Positions 41,407 through 51,237 of a DNA stretch of 64,000 bases are shown piece after piece; position 1 is the first letter of the stretch; each line of letters opens with the position of its first letter. The DNA is from Mucilaginibacter sp. SMC90. Its GTDB lineage: Bacteria > Bacteroidota > Bacteroidia > Sphingobacteriales > Sphingobacteriaceae. The notes beneath the pieces are model-generated. The model did no database searches. It had not been told where the DNA came from and worked only from the letters and a program-made list of their open reading frames with translations. Position numbers and translations under genes: made by a program. The stretch is from contig NZ_CP094527.1 in NCBI RefSeq assembly GCF_022811725.1, positions 6,882,001 to 6,946,000 of the forward strand, in the 5' to 3' direction.

Positions 41407-42156
41407 TTAGCTGTTAAAATCAAACATGGCTTCAACCGAGTAAAAGCCTTTTTTATCGTGCAGCCACTCGGCAGCCAGTACAGCACCCAATGCAAAACCA
41501 TTACGGTTATGGGCAGTATGCTTAAATTCAATACTATCTACTTCTGAGTCGTAAATAACGGTGTGCGTACCGGGTACGCTGTCTATCCTTAACGATTCAA
41601 TGAGCAACTGGTTAGGGCCAACACTTGCGTCATCGTCCTTATCATCGGTGGTTAACACGTTAACCCATTCGTTTTTGGTATCGGTGTTGTTGATAATACC
41701 TTCGGCAATGGTTATGGCCGTGCCGCTTGGCGAATCCATTTTTTGGGTATGGTGAATTTCCTCAACCTGCACCTCGTAGTAAGGATACCTGTTCATTACT
41801 TTGGCCAATAGCTTGTTAACGTGAAAAAATACGTTTACACCTACGCTAAAGTTTGAAGCCCATAGTAACGATTTATTCCCTTCAATACACTGTTGCTTTA
41901 CCTCTGGTAGCTTTTCATACCAGCCCGTTGTACCAATAACAACAGGAACATCTGCATTAAAACATTGCTCAATATTTGATAATACGGATGCCGGGGTAGT
42001 AAACTCAATTACAACATCTGCTTTCTGCAGGTTTTCGGGAGTAAGGTCATGAAGGGTATCATGATCAATGGTAAGTACAATTTCATGCTTGCGGCTAAGG
42101 GCTATCTTCTCAATGATCTTGCCCATTTTTCCGTAGCCAAGTAGTGCTATCTTCAT
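41407..42156 (-). CDS. dapB: 4-hydroxy-tetrahydrodipicolinate reductase
   Basis: 249 residues. The Rossmann N-terminus IALLGYGKMGKIIEKI binds NAD(P)H. The catalytic motif HHTQKMDSPSGTA and the C-terminal FKHTAHNRNGFALGAVLAAEW are intact. It catalyses the second step of the diaminopimelate/lysine branch, needed for peptidoglycan. It is the fourth gene of the parA-parB-DUF5683-dapB-lepB operon (23 bases after the DUF5683 gene). Confidence 0.96.
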   Translation of the reverse strand: MKIALLGYGKMGKIIEKIALSRKHEIVLTIDHDTLHDLTPENLQKADVVIEFTTPASVLSNIEQCFNADVPVVIGTTGWYEKLPEVKQQCIEGNKSLLWASNFSVGVNVFFHVNKLLAKVMNRYPYYEVQVEEIHHTQKMDSPSGTAITIAEGIINNTDTKNEWVNVLTTDDKDDDASVGPNQLLIESLRIDSVPGTHTVIYDSEVDSIEFKHTAHNRNGFALGAVLAAEWLHDKKGFYSVEAMFDFNS

Positions 42157-42179
42157 TTCAGGTATTGTGGTTTTCCTTA

Positions 42180-42857
42180 TTAAAACGTAAAGGTAACTTT
42201 TAAACCCGGAATATAAGCATTATTAGCGCCCAGAGCATACACCGGCTGATTAATTAAACCAGGAGTCACTTTGAACGACAGGTTATTATCAACAGTGTAT
42301 GAATGGATGAACTTAGCATCAATATAAGCGTCGATAGCCTGAATACCCCATACAGCCAGAAAACCAAAGATACTCAGATCGCGGTTACGTCTTGAATTTT
42401 CGCGGGCATCGTTCAAGTTAGCATCCGGAACCTGGGCATACAGGATCGATTCTTGATAGTAAGGGTCGCCCGGTTTAGCAGGGGTGCCTTGTCGATACCT
42501 TGATAGTATTAAATACTCATTATAATAATGCTGGTTATAAATAATGGCAGAGGTTAACAAACCTAAACCGCCATAAATTAACGGCACTTTCCACCATCTG
42601 TGGTTATAGACCTGTCCCCAGCCCGGCACCATCAATGAATGAATTACTGCTTTATGCGGGATATGGGTACTATCGGGATGGTAGATCTTTTCTTTGGCGG
42701 GATCAATTTTTGGAGCAAATGAGCCCGAAGGAGTTTTAACAGGATGCTTTACTTTTAGCGTATCACTTTTTTTATTCTCCGTAGTATCAAGTATTTGAGC
42801 CTCCGCAGCAAAAATAAAAAAAGTGAATACACCTAAAAAAAACAGGAATTTATACAT
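42180..42857 (-). CDS. DUF5683 family protein
   Basis: 225 residues from the ATG at 42857 (MYKFLFFLGVFTFFIFAAEAQ, a signal peptide). The domain has PHKAVIHSLMVPGWGQVYNH, RWWKVPLIYGGLG, then two membrane-like stretches and DAYIDAKFIHSYTVDNNLSF. This small family is conserved between parB and dapB in Bacteroidota. The role is unknown; an envelope location is likely. Confidence 0.85.
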   Translation of the reverse strand: MYKFLFFLGVFTFFIFAAEAQILDTTENKKSDTLKVKHPVKTPSGSFAPKIDPAKEKIYHPDSTHIPHKAVIHSLMVPGWGQVYNHRWWKVPLIYGGLGLLTSAIIYNQHYYNEYLILSRYRQGTPAKPGDPYYQESILYAQVPDANLNDARENSRRNRDLSIFGFLAVWGIQAIDAYIDAKFIHSYTVDNNLSFKVTPGLINQPVYALGANNAYIPGLKVTFTF

Positions 42858-42872
42858 TTTTAAAATTAACAA

Positions 42873-43784
42873 TTACCAATCAAGCATTTCAAGGATGCGG
42901 CCAAGATCATCTTCCGAAAGGAAAGGGATCTCAATAACACCGCTTCCGCGGCTACCTACTTTCAGTTTTACCCTTGTACTAAATTTTGAAGCAAGATCAT
43001 CCTGGATCTTTTGCAACTGGTATGAAACAGGCTCAGGCTGTTTGCCCTCCTTTTTCACCGGCGACTTTTGCATATCCCTTACCAGTTCTTCAACCTTACG
43101 AACGGATAAACCTTCCTTTATAATATGCTGATGTATAAATAATTGTTTTGCTGGATCAGTTAGCGTTAAAATAGCTTTGGCATGCCCCATAGAAAGTTCG
43201 CCATCACGAATAGATGCCTGGATAACCGGTGGCAGCCTTAACAGGCGCAGGTAGTTGGTAACGGTTGATCGGTTTTTGCTCACCCTGTCGCCCAGTTCTT
43301 CCTGTTTCAGGTTACACTCTTCAATCATCCGCTGAAAGCTCAGGGCAACCTCAATGGCATTCAGGTTTTCACGCTGAATGTTTTCAATAAGCGCCATTTC
43401 CAGCATTTGCTGATCATTGGCGGTACGTACATAAGCCGGGATCTGGGTTAGGCCAGCCAACTTTGAAGCGCGAAAACGACGCTCGCCCGATATAAGCTGA
43501 TATTTGTGGGCACCAACTTTACGGAGCGTTATAGGCTGGATCAAACCCTGCAGTTTAATCGACTCGGAAAGCTCTGTCAGGGCCTGCTCATCAAAATCAG
43601 TACGGGGCTGAAAAGGGTTAACCTCAATTTCGGCCAGCTTTATTTCATTAACCGAGCCAAGGTCATTTACCTCGGCAGGGCTTGCTGTTTCTTTACTTCT
43701 GTTTTGGTATGGTTGTACGTTAGGCGTGTCATTCAATAGCGCACTCAGTCCCTTGCCCAGGGCATTTCTCTTTTCACCACTCAT
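42873..43784 (-). CDS. parB: Chromosome partitioning protein ParB
   Basis: 303 residues. N-terminal GLSALLN, the ParB/Noc nuclease-like domain (IEVNPFQPRTDFDEQALTELSESIK ... GERRFRASKLAGLTQIPAYV), the ENIQRENLNAIEVALSFQRM motif and a HTH (KQEELGDRVSKNRSTVTNYLRLLRLP). It binds parS and loads ParA-driven segregation. parA lies 3 bases upstream. I found no obvious parS palindrome in the window. Confidence 0.96.
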   Translation of the reverse strand: MSGEKRNALGKGLSALLNDTPNVQPYQNRSKETASPAEVNDLGSVNEIKLAEIEVNPFQPRTDFDEQALTELSESIKLQGLIQPITLRKVGAHKYQLISGERRFRASKLAGLTQIPAYVRTANDQQMLEMALIENIQRENLNAIEVALSFQRMIEECNLKQEELGDRVSKNRSTVTNYLRLLRLPPVIQASIRDGELSMGHAKAILTLTDPAKQLFIHQHIIKEGLSVRKVEELVRDMQKSPVKKEGKQPEPVSYQLQKIQDDLASKFSTRVKLKVGSRGSGVIEIPFLSEDDLGRILEMLDW

Positions 43785-43787
43785 TTA

Positions 43788-44591
43788 TTATACTGTTGCT
43801 GTAGCTGTTGTTTGTTCACCCTTAACCAATCCGTTTTTCTCCAAAATTTCGCGGGCAAGGTTTAAATAATTAATTGCACCCTTACATGTTGCATCATGCA
43901 TAATTACCGATACACCAAAGCTTGGTGCCTCGCTTAAACGGGTATTACGTTGTATGATAGTATCAAAAACCATATCTTCAAAATGGGTTTTAACCTCATC
44001 TACCACCTGGTTGCTTAAGCGTAAACGCACATCATACATAGTTAGCAGGATACCCTCTATCTCCAGCTGCGGGTTCAGGCGCGACTGAACAATTTTAATG
44101 GTATTTAACAGCTTGCCCAAACCCTCTAACGCAAAATACTCGCACTGTACCGGTACAATTACCGAATCGGCAGCGGTTAAAGCATTAATGGTGATCAAAC
44201 CTAATGAAGGTGAGCAATCGATAATAATAAAATCATACTCGTCACGTACCTTATCAAATACCTGTTTCATTTTATACTCGCGGCCGCTTAAATTGATCAT
44301 TTCAATTTCGGCACCTACCAGGTCAATATGTGCAGGCAGTAAATCAAGATTGGGGGTTTCAGTTTTTTGAATGGCCTCGTGAGGATCAACCTCATTGATG
44401 ATACATTCATAAATACTGTTTTTTATATTGCGGGGATCAAAGCCTATGCCCGAAGTTGAGTTAGCTTGCGGGTCGGCGTCAACCAATAAGGTTTTATAAT
44501 CTAATACGGCTAAACTTGCTGCCAGATTTATAGATGATGTAGTTTTCCCTACGCCGCCTTTCTGGTTGGCTAAAGCAATTATTTTACTCAT
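43788..44591 (-). CDS. parA: Chromosome partitioning ATPase ParA
   Basis: 267 residues. Deviant Walker A KGGVGKTTSSINLAASLA, Walker A' and B in YDFIIIDCSPSLGLITINAL, and LLVDADPQANSTSG. It partitions the chromosome with ParB. It is the first gene of the operon on the minus strand; the 300 bases upstream hold its promoter, probably near 44640, which I cannot pin down. Confidence 0.96.
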   Translation of the reverse strand: MSKIIALANQKGGVGKTTSSINLAASLAVLDYKTLLVDADPQANSTSGIGFDPRNIKNSIYECIINEVDPHEAIQKTETPNLDLLPAHIDLVGAEIEMINLSGREYKMKQVFDKVRDEYDFIIIDCSPSLGLITINALTAADSVIVPVQCEYFALEGLGKLLNTIKIVQSRLNPQLEIEGILLTMYDVRLRLSNQVVDEVKTHFEDMVFDTIIQRNTRLSEAPSFGVSVIMHDATCKGAINYLNLAREILEKNGLVKGEQTTATATV

Positions 44592-44892
44592 TCTATAGTT
44601 TAAAAAAATTTATAGTTCTGTGATTTATAACAACGTTAAATAGAAACAGAAATTTCTACTTTCGTAAAGTTTTTATCCGGTGATAAAGATACGGAATTAA
44701 ATAATGCAGAAATCCACAGCTTTTGCCTATTTACAAACAAAATTGACCTATTAATGAATTATTAGCTTAACAACCTGCCGAATATTATTGCTTAAATCAT
44801 ACTCAAAACTAAAGCACTCATTAACAAAATATTAAAAAGGAAAAGCAGCACTAATATCATTAACAGATCATGCAGCAATTTATAAATAATAA
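44592..44892. other. Divergent spacer between parA and the flavin reductase gene
   Basis: About 300 A+T-rich bases. Promoters for both flanking genes must be here, but I cannot assign them, and I see no repeat or gene. Confidence 0.5.
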
Positions 44893-45414
44893 ATGATAAC
44901 TATTATATCATCAACCAACAGGCCCGGCAGTTCAACACTTAAACTGGCACATGTTTATCAGCAAAAACTGCGCGAAAAAGGCGTGGAAGCCGGCATATTA
45001 TCACTTGCGCAGTTACCTCCCAACGTTATTGAAACCGACCTTTATAATAAACGCAGTGCCGGATTTGAGCCTCTGCAGCAAATAGTTACCAATACCGATA
45101 AATTTATATTCCTGATACCTGAGTATAACGGAAGCTTTCCGGGAGTGCTCAAGGTTTTTATTGATGCCTGCAGCTTTCCCGAAGGTTTTTATGATAAAAA
45201 GGCTGCTTTGGTTGGCCTGTCATCGGGCAAGTATGGTAATATTCGCGGCGTTGATCATTTTACCGGTGTTTGCCACTACCTGCACCTTAATATCATGGCG
45301 CTTAAATTGCACATAGCCGCCATACACAAGGAATTTGACGAAGAAGGGAACCTGTTTAAACCCGATACCATAAAGTTTGTAAATGAACAAATAGACAAGA
45401 TCATTAAGTTTTGA
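44893..45414 (+). CDS. NADPH-dependent FMN reductase-like flavoprotein
   Basis: 173 residues. Begins with the FMN phosphate-binding loop STNRPGSSTLKLA and has the family motif IFLIPEYNGSFPGVLKVFIDAC. It is a flavodoxin-like NAD(P)H:FMN or quinone/azo reductase. The likely role is electron delivery or quinone and chromate-type reduction, but the true substrate is unknown. It stands alone. Confidence 0.88.
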   Translation: MITIISSTNRPGSSTLKLAHVYQQKLREKGVEAGILSLAQLPPNVIETDLYNKRSAGFEPLQQIVTNTDKFIFLIPEYNGSFPGVLKVFIDACSFPEGFYDKKAALVGLSSGKYGNIRGVDHFTGVCHYLHLNIMALKLHIAAIHKEFDEEGNLFKPDTIKFVNEQIDKIIKF

Positions 45415-45417
45415 TTA

Positions 45418-45562
45418 TTGGGGATTTCACCGATTAGAGTTGATTACACCGATTTCTTTTTTTGTATTCCACTTGATAAAAGAAAAATTTTAACCGATGG
45501 CATTACCAACTAAAATCAGCCACGTATCGGTGAAATCAAAAAATATCGATGTAATCCCGGCA
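45418..45562. repeat. TTTCACCGATT inverted repeat
   Basis: GGGGATTTCACCGATTAGAG and GATTACACCGATT on the left face TATCGGTGAAATC and ATCGATGTAATCCC on the right. Same family as 22299-22640 and 32271-32396, placed between two convergent genes. Confidence 0.75.
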
Positions 45563-45568
45563 AAAAAT

Positions 45569-46486
45569 CTATCTCATCAAAAACACCCAGCCCGAGATCC
45601 TTTTGGCACCGGTTTTAAGATCAATTGTATAATAATAAGTGCCCGTATCAAGAGGTGCCCCTTTTCGTGTACCATTCCAGGGGGTATCGTATCCAATACT
45701 TTTAAAAACAATCCCTCCGCTGCGGTCAAAAACCGTTAGCTCACAGTCGGTATAAGCGTCAAGGTTTGTGATATTCCAAACATCATTAATGCCATCGCCA
45801 TTAGGCGAAAACATGGTAGGAACAGTTATTTTAGGAGCACTTGTTATAAATTCTATATCATCAAGCATCAGGTCATTTCCGGGGCCGCCGGGGGCACGGT
45901 TACTTATTTTTAATACAAGGCTGTTTACATTATCAGGCGTTTTAAAAACCAGGTTATACTTCTTCCATACCGGGCCTGCAGTTGCAGTTACGGAGCCGGT
46001 CCGGAGCGTATCAAGTACCTCACCCGCTGTGGTTTCGATAGAAAAAAGAATATCCGGCTGCTGTACTGTTGGCCCAACTACGGTATTTTTAAGCAGGTTA
46101 AGAATATACGCCGAAAACTCATAAGCTGTAGCCGGGCAAAGCGAGGGTACCATACGGGTATAAAAAGTACTTGGCTCGTTTGAGGCGTTGATCATCATCA
46201 TGTAGCCATTACTATTACCGGTATGGTCATGTATTACTTTGTGCCACGATTCTTCAGCACATCCGTCGGATGTGCTAACCAGGGTGTAAAATCCATCTGG
46301 CGGACAAAACTGCGTGTATGCCATATTGGTAACGCCTGGCGGTAATGCAGGCCCATGTCCGGTGCCTGAACCAAAATCCTCTCTGAATAGCCAATGCCCA
46401 AGCTTACCTGTACAATCCATGCTTTGAGCACAGGCATTAGTACAAAATAAAAACAATAAAAAGATTAGGGGAAAACGCGCCAGCAT
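45569..46486 (-). CDS. T9SS type B sorting domain protein, short paralogue
   Basis: 305 residues from the ATG at 46486 (MLARFPLIFLLFLFCTNACA); a longer reading adds 21 unsupported residues. After the signal peptide comes an N-terminal beta domain (about 25-215) with HDHTGNSNGYMMMINAS, YEFSAYILNLLK and LMLDDIEF. The C-terminal CHU_C/gliding-motility sorting domain follows: VPTMFSPNGDGINDVWNITN ... GTYYYTIDLKTGAKRISGWVFLMR. It is exported by Sec, then by the type IX system to the surface or medium. The binding ligand is unknown. Confidence 0.9.
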   Translation of the reverse strand: MLARFPLIFLLFLFCTNACAQSMDCTGKLGHWLFREDFGSGTGHGPALPPGVTNMAYTQFCPPDGFYTLVSTSDGCAEESWHKVIHDHTGNSNGYMMMINASNEPSTFYTRMVPSLCPATAYEFSAYILNLLKNTVVGPTVQQPDILFSIETTAGEVLDTLRTGSVTATAGPVWKKYNLVFKTPDNVNSLVLKISNRAPGGPGNDLMLDDIEFITSAPKITVPTMFSPNGDGINDVWNITNLDAYTDCELTVFDRSGGIVFKSIGYDTPWNGTRKGAPLDTGTYYYTIDLKTGAKRISGWVFLMR

Positions 46487-46593
46487 GACCAGATCAACAC
46501 TTAAAACTTTAAAAATAAGATCAAATGCGCTGCTAAATGCAGAAGTCAACGGTCAGATTTTGGATAACAACTCAAAAAGATAAGCAATGCCGA

Positions 46594-48558
46594 TCAATGC
46601 ACAATAAACACCCAGCCTGATAATAACGGCGCATTATTTTTAAGATCGATCACGTAGTAATAAGTTCCCGACGGCAAAACATACCCTTTATAGGCACCAT
46701 TCCATGGCTTATCATAACCTGTAGAAGTATATACCTTTTGACCGCTTCGGCTAAAAACATTCAGCGTACTTTGAGGATAGGTTGATAAGGCTTCGATATC
46801 CCAGTAATCATTGAAGCCATCACCATTGGGCGAAAACGTTGTTGGGATGACAATTTTTTTATAAACCCGCACAAAAACCGAAACGTTAACAGATCCGCAG
46901 CCAATACCTGATGATGCCGTTAGCGTATAAGTAATATCATCGGTTGGACTGGCAACAGGGTTTAGCTTGGTAGGGTCGTCAAGCCCTTCGGCCGGGGTCC
47001 ATAAGTAACTATCGGCATATTTTGCCTCAGCATCTAACACCACCGACTGACCTTCAAAGATCTTTTTTTGCGGAGTTATACTTGCCTCAGGCACTGGCAT
47101 AACCGTTACAGTTACCGTTTGGGTAGCCGTACAACCCTCATTACTGGTTACAGTTACGGTATAAGTAGTGGTTTCGGCTGGTTTGGCAGCGGGGCTTGCC
47201 GAAGTTGGATCAGACAAGCCAGTAACCGGTAACCAGCTATAGCTTTTGGCATTGGGCGTAGTTTCATTGAGAATGGTGACGCTGCCCTTACAAATTGGAG
47301 CAGGGGTGATAACTGGTATCACAGGGTTTAAATTAACAGTTGCCTTTACTTTATCCGATACCGTGGCACAATCGCCAACCGAAAAAACTGTAACCTGGTA
47401 ATCGCCATTATCGGCAACAGATGCATTGTCAATTACCAACGGATTTTGAGCTTTATTATCAGCCGTAACGCCGGGGCCAGTCCATTCATACCTGATTGCC
47501 CCCGGTGTAGCGGTAAGCGTAAGCGCATCGCCTTCGCACACCGGCGGAGCGGTAATGGATGGTTTAGCCAAATAGGCGTTAATTGTTACAGTACGCACAT
47601 CAGAGTAAACCCGGCAGGTTGCCGAGTTAATATTATCACCCTCCGCAGCAGCTATCCTGTACTGGTAAATACCAGCCGGTTTATTTGCTGCAAATTGAAA
47701 AGCATAGCTAAGGCTTGTTGCTCCGGGTATGTTAACCCAAGTAACGCCGCCATCGGTACTGCTTTGCCATTGTAATTTAGGATTGCTGTAGCCGCTGTTA
47801 AGATCGGCTATAAGATTATAGTTTTGTACCTGACCTTCGCACGTATTTTGCGGCTGAGTATTATCGGTTGTTGTAAAACCGACTTTAATATTTGGCCCGC
47901 ATGCCCTGAATTCAATATCATCAAGCAGCAAATCATTTCCGTTACCGCCAGGGCCATTATTGCTAATTTCCAATACTATCTGAGTAACCCCGGCACCGGT
48001 TGAAAAAGGCACACTGTATTTATTCCATTCTGGCCCGGCAGTGGGTAATATAGTATTGGTATCATACTGCGCTAAAATTGTCCCATCCGGCTTTTTAATA
48101 GTAAATAACAAATCGGGCTGTACGGTGGTTGCATCGCTTGATGAAAGCTTCAACAAATTGAGCACATAAGCCGAAAACTCGTAGGTTGTGTTTTCGCAAA
48201 GATTAAGGTCTTTTGTTTCGGTAAAAAAAACGCTTGGTGCGTATGATGCATTTACCAGCATCATGTAACCACCGGCATTGCCTGTATGATCATGAAGCAC
48301 CGTATGCCAGGTATCATGACATGAAGTATGGCTGCTTACAATTGAATACTGACCATCGTTGGGACAATCGGTAACGTAAGCCATAGTTGTAATATCAGAT
48401 GATAGAGGCGGTCCGGTACTGGTAACCCCCGATCCAAAATCAAGCTTCACTACCGGATCACCATAACTTCCGTTACAAGCAGCCGTTTGAGCCCTAACTT
48501 GTATACAAGCGAGAGCAAACAATATCAACAGAAATAATTTAATTGTTTTAAAAGGCAT
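46594..48558 (-). CDS. T9SS type B sorting domain protein, long paralogue with Ig-like/PKD repeats
   Basis: 654 residues with a signal peptide (about 1-24). The N-terminal domain (about 25-220) mirrors the short paralogue (DHTGNAGGYMMLVNASYAPS, YEFSAYVLNLLK, LLLDDIEF). It is followed by a Y-rich Ig-like stretch, a region of two or three Ig/PKD-like domains (each with C and W residues and LTATPGAIRYEWTGPG-type text), then the CHU_C sorting domain (FSPNGDGFNDYWDIEALS ... WVFIVH). It is a large secreted protein, perhaps an adhesin or binding module. It lies upstream of the short paralogue, in the same direction. Confidence 0.9.
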   Translation of the reverse strand: MPFKTIKLFLLILFALACIQVRAQTAACNGSYGDPVVKLDFGSGVTSTGPPLSSDITTMAYVTDCPNDGQYSIVSSHTSCHDTWHTVLHDHTGNAGGYMMLVNASYAPSVFFTETKDLNLCENTTYEFSAYVLNLLKLSSSDATTVQPDLLFTIKKPDGTILAQYDTNTILPTAGPEWNKYSVPFSTGAGVTQIVLEISNNGPGGNGNDLLLDDIEFRACGPNIKVGFTTTDNTQPQNTCEGQVQNYNLIADLNSGYSNPKLQWQSSTDGGVTWVNIPGATSLSYAFQFAANKPAGIYQYRIAAAEGDNINSATCRVYSDVRTVTINAYLAKPSITAPPVCEGDALTLTATPGAIRYEWTGPGVTADNKAQNPLVIDNASVADNGDYQVTVFSVGDCATVSDKVKATVNLNPVIPVITPAPICKGSVTILNETTPNAKSYSWLPVTGLSDPTSASPAAKPAETTTYTVTVTSNEGCTATQTVTVTVMPVPEASITPQKKIFEGQSVVLDAEAKYADSYLWTPAEGLDDPTKLNPVASPTDDITYTLTASSGIGCGSVNVSVFVRVYKKIVIPTTFSPNGDGFNDYWDIEALSTYPQSTLNVFSRSGQKVYTSTGYDKPWNGAYKGYVLPSGTYYYVIDLKNNAPLLSGWVFIVH

Positions 48559-48732
48559 CAGCCGGTTGAAGGATAAAAAAACATCGAACTACCAAAAATA
48601 TATTTTTTTGACTGCCCCCATGCATAAAAACCATTTAAACGATGAATATATTACACACTGCAAAACAATAGCTTATCCCAAACAATCCCAGTAGCTAAAA
48701 AGTTAACTATTAGTATACAAACTCGCGCTAAA

Positions 48733-50055
48733 ATGAAAAATAAGCTCATCATATTCCCTTTTATTATTGGTATAACACTTTTGGCCTGTAAACACAAAAA
48801 GCCGGCTAACTATAACAATGCTGATACGGTTATCAATAAAAGCGATCAGGAAGTTAAACTGCCCGCTCCATATGAAACTAAAGCTGTAAAAAACTACTGC
48901 GATGTTATTGGCTGGCCTAAAGGCAAAACCCCTGTTGCACCGGCAGGTTTTTCGGTAAGCCTTTATGCTGATGAATTGGATAACCCACGCAATATCTATA
49001 TTGCATCAAACGGCGATGTTTTTGTATCTGAAGCCAATACCGAAGTTACCGGACTGAAAAAGATAGGTGCCGATATTATCGGTGTAAGTAAATCCCAGCA
49101 TCTGGGCAAAAGCGCCAATAAGGTGCTGTTATTTAAAGATACCAATGGGGATGGTATCCCCGATTCAAAAACTGTTTTTCTGAGCGGGCTCAACCAGCCC
49201 TATGGGATGCTGATTGCCGGCGATTGGTTTTATGTAGCCAATACCGATGCCCTGTGGCGTTACCCTTATAAAATGGGCGAAATGAAAGCAACCGGCAAAG
49301 GCATTAAAATACTGGATTTGCCTGCAGGCGGATATAATAACCATTGGACCCGAAACCTGCACCTAAGTGCCGATGGCAAAAAAATATACGTTTCGGTAGG
49401 ATCTGGCAGCAATGTTGCCGAGCACGGAATAGAACATGAAAAACGCCGGGCTGATATTTTGGAAATCAATCTTGATGGTACCGGTGAACGTGTTTATGCT
49501 TCAGGTTTACGCAACCTGGCCGGTATCGACATTCAACCGGGAACAGGCGTTTTATATGCAGCCGTAAATGAACGTGACGATCTTGGCGATCAGCTTGTGC
49601 CTGATTACCTCACCAGCGTTAAAGATGGTGGCTTTTACGGCTGGCCCTGGGCATACTTTGGCCAGCATGAAGATCCGGTACTGAAACAGAAAGATCCTAA
49701 CCCCGAAATGGTTAAAAAAGCAATCGTGCCCGACGTTGCCCTTGGCGCGCATACAGCATCGTTGGGCTTAGCATTTTACAATGGCACAAGCTTTCCGCAG
49801 GACTATCATAATGGGGCTTTTATCGGGCAGCATGGTTCATGGAACAGTTCAAAACTGGTAGGCTATAAGGTTGTTTTTGTTCCATTCAGTAATAATAAAC
49901 CAACCGGACAAACAACAGATTTTTTAACCGGCTTTATTGCCGATAGCGCCAAACAAAAAGTATATGGCCGCCCGGTCGGCGTAGCTGTAGCAAAGGATGG
50001 ATCATTGTTGGTGGCTGACGATGCAGGGAACAAGATCTGGCGGGTGAAGCATTAA
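48733..50055 (+). CDS. PQQ-type sugar (sorbosone) dehydrogenase-like lipoprotein
   Basis: 440 residues. The lipobox ITLLAC (cysteine 19) suggests a lipid anchor. The beta-propeller matches soluble-glucose-dehydrogenase/L-sorbosone-dehydrogenase proteins: FSVSLYADELDNPRNIYIA, HWTRNLHLSADGKKIYVSVGSGSN, GLRNLAGIDIQPGTGVLYA, NERDDLGDQLVPDYLTS and a calcium-type loop FKDTNGDGIPDSKTVF. Typical PQQ-binding positions are partly visible, so sugar oxidation is plausible but unproven. It is monocistronic. Confidence 0.87.
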   Translation: MKNKLIIFPFIIGITLLACKHKKPANYNNADTVINKSDQEVKLPAPYETKAVKNYCDVIGWPKGKTPVAPAGFSVSLYADELDNPRNIYIASNGDVFVSEANTEVTGLKKIGADIIGVSKSQHLGKSANKVLLFKDTNGDGIPDSKTVFLSGLNQPYGMLIAGDWFYVANTDALWRYPYKMGEMKATGKGIKILDLPAGGYNNHWTRNLHLSADGKKIYVSVGSGSNVAEHGIEHEKRRADILEINLDGTGERVYASGLRNLAGIDIQPGTGVLYAAVNERDDLGDQLVPDYLTSVKDGGFYGWPWAYFGQHEDPVLKQKDPNPEMVKKAIVPDVALGAHTASLGLAFYNGTSFPQDYHNGAFIGQHGSWNSSKLVGYKVVFVPFSNNKPTGQTTDFLTGFIADSAKQKVYGRPVGVAVAKDGSLLVADDAGNKIWRVKH

Positions 50056-50107
50056 GCGTCATACAATCAAATTTGTAGCCGTCGCTCAACTACGGAATAC
50101 AAAAAGA

Positions 50108-50197
50108 CCATGTCATTGCGAGGCACGAAGCAATCGCATGCTATACAGAGCGGCCATGCTTCCGTGCGATTGCCACGCTACGCTCGCAATGACATGG
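50108..50197. repeat. GTCATTGCGAGG palindrome
   Basis: CCATGTCATTGCGAGGCACG and the complementary CTCGCAATGACATGG are the arms. The middle contains CTATACAGAGCGGCCATGC, very like the copies at 35080 and 36803. Confidence 0.85.
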
Positions 50198-50223
50198 TTT
50201 TTCCGCTTTAGTTAGTCAAACCT

Positions 50224-51150
50224 CTACTCCTTCTTATAATCCTTATGCACAATCAAAAAACTCGCGCGTTCTTCTTTATGGAAGGGGATGTTCCAGTTGC
50301 CCTGGTAGGTGATCTTGGTAGGTAGCGGTTCGCCCTGGAAATTATTTAGTTCAATGTTCATCTGCACATTAAAATCAAAGAACATATTGCTGAATTTCAT
50401 ATCGATATAACGGCCCAGGATTTGGAAGGTGCGTTCATCAAATATGGTGGTCATTTCCTTGATCATGGTATCACTGTCGGATGTGCTGGGTTTACATCTT
50501 ACCTTAAAGCGATAAACCGGGATTGTGTCAAGGTATTTACCACGTGCAAACTCATAATAGTAATACTGGCGCATATCATCACCGAATATTTCCGTTTTAC
50601 TGCTGATGAAGGGGATGCCGTTTATTTTGCGCCCTGGTGTGAAAATGAGCGCTTTGAGTTTGCTTTTGTATGATTCATTTTTACCTCCCGAACCCGGCAG
50701 CGCATCGCCTTTAGTGAAATCAGAGTTATAGGCGTTCATGAAAATAAAGTCGAACATCTCCACGGTGTACAACTGGTACTTGCCGTTCTTTTTGTAAACA
50801 TCGCTGCTGTCCTTTTTTGCTATGTATTCAATTTTATGTTTACCGGCAGCGTTGCTGTGCAGTATTTTGCGGTAGATGCGTCCGTTTACCTTATTCTTAT
50901 TATCGTAAGTAAAAATGCGGTTTTCGGCAGTAAAGCCGAAACTTTTCATATTCTGAAAAGCTTTGTAAAAGCCGGTATCGGCCAGCACAGCATCAATAAA
51001 ATCCTGCGCGTTGAGTTTATGCGAGCGGATGTCAACCAGCGAATCAATCACGATGGTACGGATAGTGTCCGGGTTAAAGCGGTTGATTTGCTGGGCTTTT
51101 GTAAGCAGGCTTGTTGAAGCAAGGATAAGGATCAGGAGTAGTTTTTTCAT
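50224..51150 (-). CDS. Secreted hypothetical protein
   Basis: 308 residues. A signal peptide (MKKLLLILILASTSLLTKAQ) precedes a large domain with few recognisable motifs: RKILHSNAAGKHKIEYIAKK, TYDNKNKVNGRIYRK and the C-terminal NWNIPFHKEERASF. I recognise it only as a conserved Bacteroidota envelope protein type. Function unknown. Confidence 0.6.
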   Translation of the reverse strand: MKKLLLILILASTSLLTKAQQINRFNPDTIRTIVIDSLVDIRSHKLNAQDFIDAVLADTGFYKAFQNMKSFGFTAENRIFTYDNKNKVNGRIYRKILHSNAAGKHKIEYIAKKDSSDVYKKNGKYQLYTVEMFDFIFMNAYNSDFTKGDALPGSGGKNESYKSKLKALIFTPGRKINGIPFISSKTEIFGDDMRQYYYYEFARGKYLDTIPVYRFKVRCKPSTSDSDTMIKEMTTIFDERTFQILGRYIDMKFSNMFFDFNVQMNIELNNFQGEPLPTKITYQGNWNIPFHKEERASFLIVHKDYKKE

Positions 51151-51160
51151 AGTAAAATTA

Positions 51161-51231
51161 GGTAAAAGGTTAAAGGCAAAAGGTTAAAGGTGCAGCTACA
51201 CCTTTCGCCTTTAACCTTTTGCCTTTCGCCT
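51161..51231. repeat. AAAGGTTAAAGG palindrome
   Basis: GGTAAAAGGTTAAAGGCAAA followed by AGGTTAAAGGTG faces CACCTTTCGCCTTTAACCTT followed by TTGCCTTTCGCC. It is a perfect-looking hairpin between the 308-residue protein and the amidohydrolase. The same words occur in frame inside ispG (60001-60092). Confidence 0.8.
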
Positions 51232-51237
51232 CAAAAA

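Noticed and set aside
41800..44892. parS site near parAB
   Set aside because: I looked for the TGTTTCACGTGAAACA palindrome and found no good match.
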